In this document: positions 8,913 to 15,490 of the stretch, piece by piece
Position numbering within the stretch: the first letter of the stretch is position 1
Layout of the letters: each line of letters starts with the position of its first letter
Source of the DNA: Parachlorella kessleri
Taxonomy: Eukaryota > Chlorophyta > Trebouxiophyceae > Chlorellales > Chlorellaceae
Assembly: GCA_001598975.1 (NCBI GenBank)
Contig: BBXU01001579.1
Span: forward strand, 1 to 15,490
Reading direction: 5' to 3'
Length of the DNA: 15,490 nucleotides
Translations under genes and position numbers: made by a program
Notes under the pieces: generated by a model
What the model was told of the DNA's origin: nothing
Database searches by the model: none
What the model saw: only the letters and a program-made list of their open reading frames with translations

Positions 8913-9707
8913 CTGCTATCTTTCATATCGAAACCGATTCAACCTAATGTAATGATCATTCCACAGCAACAGATGCCATGACCCAGATGCTCCATTCAAA
9001 CGCATACGTGCCCCACGGGTTGCCGCCGTGGAGAGTTGCCTGGTGTTGTCCAGGGAGCAGGATGCCACAAACATATATATAAGTCACCATGCTAGTCGCA
9101 ACGGCAGCGGAGGCGACCCGTGGCCGCGGGCATGGCCGGCCACGGCAGAGTGTCCCGGTGGCGATGCCTCCCCGGCACCCCAACCTCCCCTCCATCCAAG
9201 CCATGGTGATATCCTTGGCGGTTGAAATGCGCTTGAAGGAGATATGGAAGCTCGTAGAATGGAGCAAACGCAGATATGTCCTTCCCGCGAGCGCAGACGC
9301 ACACCTGACGTTCCCGCGCACACACAGAGTAATACTAGTAACCACAAAGGGGCTCCGCCCTGTGGGGCTTCGCCCCAAAAAGGGAGCCACTGGACACGCT
9401 GGGTTTACCCTTAGTCTTTCCTCCCCGAGTCGAGCTTGGCAGCCTGGCAGCCCGAGCCCTATCCTCCCCGAGCGCAACAGAGCTCTGGCCTCCCTGATTA
9501 TACTCTGCATCCCACACTCCTATTGAAAGTTGTGTTCTGTTCGGATCAGAAGGGCTCTTGACAGAAGACAGACACAACATTTTGCGGGCTTAGTCAGAAT
9601 TATGTCACACCCGCTTCACCCATCTCCCCCAGATACTAGTTACACCTGGTCTAGACGACCGTCTTGGTCCTATAATTGTTAGGAGAACTGTTTTGGGCAC
9701 TGGGCAG
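8913..9707. other. Upstream region of the PRP38 gene, no firm gene
   Basis: Long frames are open on both strands here (minus 9510-8956 and plus 9089-9526). They overlap each other and one of the GC-rich palindromes, match nothing I know, and are most likely due to a scarcity of stop codons. The segment next to the PRP38 start presumably holds its promoter and 5' UTR. I cannot place a core promoter with confidence. Confidence 0.45.
9349..9376. repeat. GC-rich palindromic repeat, second member
   Basis: GGGGCTCCGCCC (9349-9360) and GGGGCTTCGCCCC (9364-9376) stand three bases apart. The second is the exact reverse complement of 8575-8587. CACAAA precedes the first G run, and a similar ACAAAAAA precedes the copy at 8575. 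Confidence 0.75.
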
Positions 9708-12700
9708 ATGGCAAATAGGACAGACAAGGAGGCGAGGACGATACATGGAACTAACCCACAGGTGACCAACACCTGCCTGAGTATGTATCCTGCACGGCAT
9801 GGGCAGCTCGACGCAAGTGATGAACCCTGACTTTGGATGGGTGATCACCCTTTCCCTGCTGGTGCATGCAGAACCTCGTGGAGTACATAGTCCGACAAAA
9901 GATATACGACTCAGTCTACTGGAAGCAGCACTGCTTTGGTCTGTCAGCAGAGAGGCTTGTGGACAAGGCGGTGGAGCTCAAGTATGTGGGCGGCATGTAC
10001 GGGGAGCCCCAAAAGGCGTCCGAGTTTGTGGCGCTCATCCTCAAGATGCTGCAAATCCAGCCAGACAAGGAGATTATCGTGGAGTTCATCAAGAATGACG
10101 ACTTCAAGTACCTACGCCTGCTAGGTAGGCATGAGATGCTGCCCCAGGGTGCCTGCGCTCACTCTGGGCCTGCAGATGCTGTAGCTCGCAGGTGCAGGAG
10201 CTTGCAGGGGATGGGCCTAACTGCCTGTTTTGCGAGAGCATGTGTTTCCAAGCGCTGTTTTGCTCTGGATAGTTGAGAACCGTGCTCGGCAGCATATGCC
10301 AGCTGTGGTGCACTGCGCTGAGCCTGCTAGTCATGATCAAGCTGCGTGCTTGCCCTGTGGGTACATAGTGTGCTTGGCTGGCACCGCGGGGTTCTTCATG
10401 TTTTGGTGCTCATATAAAACATCACTCGGACCTGCGCAGGGGCCTTCTACATGCGGCTGGTGGGCAAGGCGGTGGATGTTTACCAGTACCTGGAGCCGCT
10501 CTACAATGACTACCGTAAAGTGCGGTGCCGAGAGAAGGACGGCAGCTTTGCGCTCTCCCATATGGATGAGGTGGGTGCGGCGGATGTTTGGAGATGGGAC
10601 TCAGTGACGAGTGCAAGCACAGAGTTTGCAGGAGCAAGTCTGTAGGGAGGCCGTGGGCAGCTCTGCGCATGAATGCTTACTTTGGTGTAGCAGCGTGGCA
10701 TGGCCTGGTGAGCTTGGGAAGGCGAGAGCAGTAGCTCTCAGTCGAGTTTTCGCGAAGGGGACATCAGAGGACAGACAGGTGATGCAAGGAATTATCGGTG
10801 CGCACTGGTGGGGCGCAAGTGGTAGCACTAAACATAACAGCAGCCGCACAGGGCAGAAGAGGTTGCCCTGAAGCCAGCGTATGCGCATTACTGGTTAGTA
10901 GTGCTCCTGGCCATTGGCGGTTGTGCTGACTCCGCCTCGTCGCTTTGGGGCCCTCCACCCAGGTAACCTAAGACAGCTTGCAGGCCCGCATTGCACGGGC
11001 ATACCTTGACCTTGGCGCTCTGCACTATGTGTGTATCTGTGTTGAGAAGTTGCCCGCCTACCCGCTGCTGCCTGCAGGTGATTGACCAGATGCTGCGCAA
11101 GGACTACCTGTTTGACATTGCGCTGCCGCGCCTGCCTAGCCGCGTGACCCTGGAGCGTGTGGGCCAGCTGGAGCCGCGCATTTCAGTGCTGGACGAGGAG
11201 TTTGACGAGGCAGCACTGGAGGTGGGTGGGTGGTGGGAAGATGGAGTGGAATGGGCCTTTTGTATATAAAGGGGGAGGGCAGATGGGCATGCTGGGGGTG
11301 GGTGTTGCTTTTGAGCACCAGCTGGTTTCATCTACCCCTCCAGGCAGCAGTGGACGGGGGGATGTGGGTTTGTACTCGACTTTGTTGGAATGTCTTTGTT
11401 GATGTGGAGGTAAAGTGAGGCAGCTCTGAAGTATGGTTGGAGGTTGTACAGTCAGGCAGCACCCTTGTTCTGTGCTGTGAGACTGGGGATCCCTTGTGCA
11501 TAGTAGGTGCGGGGTGCTTTGCTGGCAGCGCCTATATACTGCTGGTCATTGGGACACATGGCAGCCTAGCCATGATGGCCCCCCCCCCCCCCCCAACAGA
11601 TACACACGCACACGCACGCATGCACACGCGGGCCCGAGCGCCCACGCCCACGCAAGCACTTGCACACCCCTTCACAAAATGCACTGCGCTTTCCAGGCAA
11701 AGGCGACAGCGCAGGGCATGTACCAGCATCCTTGAGGGCACAAAGATCAGCAGTAAGTGATGTTCTCACCGATATGGATTTGTTTCCCTTGTCGTGTGCA
11801 GGAGGAGGCCGGCGACGCAGCACAGGCAGCAGCAGCCCTTGAGCGCGAGATGGCCCGCGAAGCCGAGGAGCAGCAGGAGCCGCGGCGGCGCGAGCGCAGC
11901 CCTTGGCGGTTAGACCCCAAGGAAAAGGGAGGCGGCGGCAGCAGACATGAGCGCAGCCGCAGCCGCGACAGGGACCGTGGCAGGGACAGAGATGGGGAGA
12001 GGGACAGGGGCAGGGATGACCGGCGGGAGAGGGAAAGGAGGGACGACCGCGGCAGGGATGAGGGGCGAGGGGAGCGGGACTATCGGGACAGAGATAGAGA
12101 CAGGTAGGTGTGATGGGCAGCGAGGGCAGGTGTTCCTGGGCTGACTGGCTGGTTTGGTATGCTGACCCGGCCGCCCTGCTGAGGCGTGCTTTGGCCGCCA
12201 TGTGTATGACGCATATGTGGCCTGCCAGGGAGAGGCGAGGCGTGTAAGGTGTCCAGGGAGCAGGGCTGCTTGCTTTTAAGCGAAAATCTGCTAGGGGCGT
12301 GGCAGGGGGAAGGCTTTAGCCCAGGTGATGTGCTATGGCCGCCGCTTGCGTTCGCGGCTGGCAGCTCCAGGAGTACCATTGCCTGGTCACTGTAGTAAGG
12401 CACTGTACTTGACAATGAGTGCACTGTCTGCGGGTTGGCTTAGAAACCCCATGCTTCCTCTCACTTTGGCGGTGCGCAGGCGGGATGAGAGGGACCGAAG
12501 AGAGGACCGCGACCGCAGGGACGGCAGGGATAGGCGCGAGCGAGAGCACAGGGATGACCGCCACGCAGACAGGTGGGAAACCCTGGCCAGGTGCAGCGAA
12601 GCAGCTGCCACCTGTGTTGTGTTGATGAAGCGCTTGGGGGAGACGGACAGGCAGGGGGCGGTTGTGACGGGTATTGAGGTACAAACAAAGCACTGCACTG

Positions 12701-13306
12701 CGCAGCTACAGCCCGCAGCAGCGGCTGGGGTTGGGCTTGCTTGTGTCTGACAGTCTGGCGATGTTTTCCTGCCCAGCGCTTCTTGCCTGCACCTGCAGCT
12801 GTTGCTCTTTGGCTTGTTGGCTTGTCATATATATATCCACAAGATGACTACAGGGTGCATGTGTATGCTTCGGTGGCAGGACAGCGATGCTGAATTGGTG
12901 GGTCTGTGGAAAGTGATGCAGGGACGGCAGGCGGGACCGTGACAGGGACGAGCGGCGTGAACGGAGGCGGGATCGCAGCGGCAGCCCCGGCGACCGCCGC
13001 GACAAAAAGGTGCGCTCTGGGGCTTGGGCAGTTTGGGCAGGTTAATCTGGTAGAGTAGGCTACGGCTTACTGCGTCTGTTGCGAAGGGAACGTGGCCATT
13101 GAAGTGGCCTGTTGCTGGTCTCAATTAACCACTGTCCCATGTCGGCTTCACTTATCTGCTGGCGCCTTCCTGTGATTCCTTGGCAATCCCTCATTGTTGG
13201 CCGGCTTGCTGCCTTAATTTGTGTGCAGGCAAAGCTGGATGAGGATACAGAGATCGCGGAAGCCAATGCGCTGCGAGCAAAGCTGGGTCTAAAGCCGCTC
13301 AAATGA
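9708..13306 (+). CDS. PRP38: Pre-mRNA splicing factor PRP38 (PRP38A type), eight exons, 377 aa
   Basis: PRP38 is a component of the spliceosomal U4/U6.U5 tri-snRNP pathway, needed for spliceosome activation in the nucleus. Proposed exons: 9708-9761, 9872-10124, 10440-10570, 11078-11221, 11802-12103, 12480-12572, 12931-13009 and 13229-13306. All introns are GT-AG and every join keeps phase. The start is MANRTDKEARTIHGTNPQ, the typical PRP38 N-terminus. The PRP38 domain covers about residues 1-190, with YWKQHCFGL, LKMLQIQPDKEIIVEFIKN, FYMRLVGKAVDVYQYLEPLY, NDYRK and ALPRL motifs. Residues 195-352 form a charged tail that becomes RD/RE/RS-rich. The last 25 residues include EANALRAKLGLKPLK, matching the Hub1-binding HIND element known from Snu66 and plant PRP38 (from memory). 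One oddity is that the usual GGNxKPTPF segment reads GEPQKASEF. The length is above human PRP38A (about 312 aa), near plant versions. Confidence 0.95.
11579..11660. repeat. C16 run followed by alternating CA/CG tract (PRP38 intron 4)
   Basis: Sixteen consecutive C (11579-11594) are followed, after AACAGAT, by about 60 bases rich in ACAC, GCAC and CGCG steps. The tract lies in intron 4 of the PRP38 gene. Such alternating purine-pyrimidine tracts can adopt Z-DNA, and the C run on the sense strand is a poly-G on the other. The homopolymer length may be imprecise because of sequencing slippage. Confidence 0.75.
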
Positions 13307-14500
13307 CAGCCAGTGTTACGACGAGGTTGCGCTGGCTGTGGTTAGAGTGGGGAGGTGGTGCAGCTTTCTAGGCTAGCGTAGGAGAGCAGCGTCGCTGTGA
13401 GCCCCCACAATTGATGAAGCGACTTGCAGCCTCGTGGCTATCACTCGTGTGCAGTGCATAATTGTTGTGAAGCCTCGGTTCGATGGGCACAAGCTTTATC
13501 CAGGGAATGTTACAGGGAGTCCTGTGGACATAACTGTCATTGATCATTCCCTTCCACTGCCCCGTCACCCGTTGTGCTTGATCTCCTTCAGCCGCCGGCT
13601 GAGTTGGGGTGGCCGTGTTGCTGATGAGTTGCTTAGGGTGGCAGACATTGCAATCAAAGTGGAGGTTCTGTATACGGGCTGACAAATTTGTATGCAATCC
13701 TGCTCTGTGCCTTGCCTGAGATCTGATCCAGTTGGTGTCTCCCCGGGACAAGGTAAGGCCACTGGAATGGCAGGTGGATCTGAAATTGAAGCAGGGGCAG
13801 TAGAGTGTAGGGTTGGGTCTGAATGAAAGCTAGCAGGCGGAGCAGCATAAGTTTGTGGGAAGGACACCCAGTTCCTTCCTTGGATTCACCATCAGGGCCA
13901 AGTCAGCACCCCAGATAATCTAGTACCTGAACAGCTCTACTTTTCATGGCTATGCATGTGCAGTGGCCTTGCCGCCAAGCGTGGTTCGGGGGTGTATATT
14001 AGATCTAGGCATTCAATTTCGATAGGATAGTTTTGGGGCCGGCAATATCCTCCCTGGGCTTCCTGCTACCTTAGGTGAGTCATTTGGTTAAATGCCACGT
14101 CAGCAGGAACTGGAGAGAGGTAGCGCGAACTTTAGTGCACTGGCAGGGCTGGATGCAAATATGCTCCTTCAGTTCAGGCTCTCCTAGAGCCTGTCTGCCT
14201 GCTGGCTTTCTCTCAGACTTCTCTCTGCAGACTCGTTAGGCCAATCAACCATTACGGGCCCCACATCAGCTCCAGCTTCACCTTTTGTTCTAGTACCATT
14301 CCACGCTGTCATGCAAGTGATTCCAATTGGCCCTCCCGGGGAAAAACTACTACATTTGGATCCTTACAAGCCCCTGTACAGCTAACTACACAGCCGCCAC
14401 GCTAACTCAGTCACACCGCCCTGCCACAATCTAGAGCACTACTGCACCCTTCCCTTATCAATATTTCCGCATTCCACATTGCCTTCCACTTCCATCAATT
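13307..14500 (+). other. 3' flank of PRP38, no firm gene
   Basis: This presumably holds the PRP38 3' UTR. I find no plus-strand TGTAA in it, so the transcript end is unknown. Overlapping open frames on both strands (for example plus 13434-13682 and minus 13751-13368) are not recognisable. Minus-strand TGTAA motifs lie at 14368-14364 and 13514-13510. The plus strand is pyrimidine-rich from about 14170 to 14520. Confidence 0.4.
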
Positions 14501-14572
14501 CATCCAGTCTCAACACAAAGCCATGCTTTCAGCTGGAAGCATTGATGTTCGCTACTGCCGTTGGAGGTATGC

Positions 14573-14577
14573 TTACA
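14573..14577 (-). terminator. Minus-strand TGTAA, candidate polyadenylation signal
   Basis: TTACA on the plus strand reads TGTAA on the minus strand. It lies about 190 bases beyond the stop codon of the minus-strand frame that ends at 14765, a reasonable distance for an algal 3' UTR. It only carries weight if that frame is a real gene. Confidence 0.2.
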
Positions 14578-14764
14578 ACTTGCCGGGCTTCCTTGCCTTT
14601 GCGACGCGCCCCCTTCCAGTCTGCAGCACAAAAATGTACTGTGCCTTGAGAGATATGTGGTTGCGTGGCGCAGATCAGCAGCAAGCCGTGGGCTGGTGCA
14701 CAGCTTATTAACCCCACAACCAAGGTGGAACTAAGAGATGTGACAAGGTGTCTTTAGCTGGGTA

Positions 14765-15112
14765 TTAAGCTGCGGCAGACACATTGCAATGACTCAGGCC
14801 ACCCACCGAGCCAGCGCGGTAGGTAGTGCAGCTGTGCAGGTCACTAATCCCAGTGTGGGCTACAACTACATTCTCCTGCTGCAGCTGCTGCTGCTGGGCT
14901 TGTGCTGCAGAGGGCTCACGCTCGAGCTGGGGAACTGTCGTTTTCGGTTTCGATGTGTTTGAGGGACGCCTGCACCAAGCATCAAAGTCTATGTGAGAAA
15001 GAAGTCGTAAGACATACTGGCTGGGCAGACAAGGCAAGCCGAAGTGCACACCTGCATCCAGTTCTGTCAGTGCAGTTTTCTTCACCTCTGTTTGCACCAT
15101 CAACTTCAGCAA
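14765..15112 (-). CDS. Possible 3' part of a minus-strand gene
   Basis: A minus-strand frame runs from 15112 to a stop at 14765. It contains a lysine-bearing start (VQTEVKKTALTELDAG), a segment SQYVLRLLSHIDFDAWCRR and a glutamine-rich tail (AAQAQQQQLQQEN). An upstream in-frame stop means the ATG shown may not be the true start. A possible donor (GATGCAG/GTGTGC) and acceptor (TTGGTGCAG/GCG) lie inside the frame, so part of it may be intron. I recognise no family. Support comes from the G-rich minus strand and downstream TGTAA motifs; against it stands an equally long plus-strand frame (14902-15471). Confidence 0.22.
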   Translation of the reverse strand: MLKLMVQTEVKKTALTELDAGVHFGLPCLPSQYVLRLLSHIDFDAWCRRPSNTSKPKTTVPQLEREPSAAQAQQQQLQQENVVVAHTGISDLHSCTTYRAGSVGGLSHCNVSAAA

Positions 15113-15212
15113 GAGGGCTCCCTAGCTCACACAAAGTAGTCCAACGACAGATCAACACCATAGAAAGCATACAGTACCACACCCTACAAACCACACACCG
15201 AGAATCCCCAGA

Positions 15213-15238
15213 CCCTGCTAGGTCCGGACCTAGCAGGG
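15213..15238. repeat. 26-base perfect palindrome
   Basis: CCCTGCTAGGTCC is followed directly by its own reverse complement GGACCTAGCAGGG with no spacer, so the palindrome is perfect over 26 bases. It may be a mobile-element end, a fused pair of inverted terminal repeats, or a protein-binding site. I see no flanking target-site duplication that would decide this. Confidence 0.85.
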
Positions 15239-15490
15239 AAACTATCTGCCACCGCAGGATGTGCGCTCACATGACAGTTGTTGACAGACCATCGCTGGAC
15301 GAAGCTCGTGAGGAAGCATGGGCACTTGCATCCGGCTCACGAGATGCCCTGCACATACATAACATACGACCAGGTGACCACGGCATGCTTTGGAACTATA
15401 CAAGACTGGGTATGTACGCAAACTGCCACTGCGCCAGTGGCTGCCTCAGGGTATGTTCCAGCAGTGACTGACCTTGAGGTTAGTTCCCCA

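Noticed and set aside
9074..9082. TATATATAA as a TATA box for PRP38
   Set aside because: It lies over 600 bases upstream of the ATG with no transcription-start evidence, and could equally be a simple AT run.
8956..9510. 184-codon minus-strand frame and the overlapping 145-codon plus-strand frame (9089-9526)
   Set aside because: Both run through the GC-rich palindrome at 9349-9376, overlap each other and have no recognisable motif. Open frames of this size are expected in GC-rich stop-poor DNA.
11566..12201. 211-codon minus-strand frame opposite PRP38 exon 5
   Set aside because: It is the antisense shadow of the RD/RE-repeat exon and of the poly-C/CA tract; its Pro/Cys/His-rich composition comes from those repeats.
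12921..12930. Alternative acceptor for PRP38 exon 7 at GATGCAG (exon starting 12921)
   Set aside because: It would put a TGA stop in frame after six codons; the AG ending at 12930 keeps the RD/RE frame and the later HIND exon.
14523..14568. ATG after a pyrimidine-rich stretch followed by a GTATGC donor (MLSAGSIDVRYCRWR) as a first exon of a plus-strand gene
   Set aside because: Only 15 codons, no identifiable following exon, and the local strand skew favours the minus strand.

Overview
The window reads as nuclear DNA of a green alga, probably a volvocalean or related chlorophyte. Three things point there: intron-rich genes with GT-AG introns of about 110-580 bases, TGTAA polyadenylation motifs downstream of two genes, and a spliceosomal gene whose protein ends in a plant-type C-terminal motif. 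Short GGGGCGAAGCCCC-type palindromes are also present; from memory these recall repeats of volvocalean algae such as Haematococcus, but the genus is a guess. I see no rRNA, tRNA, CRISPR array, bacterial operon or intact transposase.

Layout. Positions 1-7616 hold a tandem duplication. Each copy has about 1.1-1.2 kb of related 5' flank followed by a four-exon gene of unknown function: copy A at 1203-2719 (232 aa) and copy B at 5940-7515 (219 aa). Both genes use the same intron positions and phases (0, 2, 0) and share blocks such as GPSSHQA, PVLNSVPFNIDSEKR and RAVDT-RLVP-NMETIYDRTYR. Parts of the 5' flank are more alike than the coding exons, including 44 identical bases. Between the copies (about 3100-4740) lies a stretch with no firm gene, where the minus strand is G-rich and carries one exon-like segment.

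Positions 7620-9707 hold no firm gene. They contain simple repeats, hairpins, two related GC-rich palindromes and a 51-codon minus-strand ORF that is acidic and rich in tryptophan.

Positions 9708-13306 are the best-supported gene: an eight-exon homologue of the pre-mRNA splicing factor PRP38(A), reconstructed as 377 aa. It has a complete PRP38 domain, an RD/RE-rich tail spread over three exons, and a C-terminal motif matching the Hub1-interacting HIND element. Intron 4 contains a 16-C run followed by an alternating CA/CG tract.

Positions 13307-15490 hold the PRP38 3' flank, a possible minus-strand coding segment near 14765-15112, and a 26-base perfect palindrome at 15213-15238. The duplicated pair has no evident functional link to PRP38. 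All exon joins were made by eye from splice signals, phase and homology, without transcript evidence.
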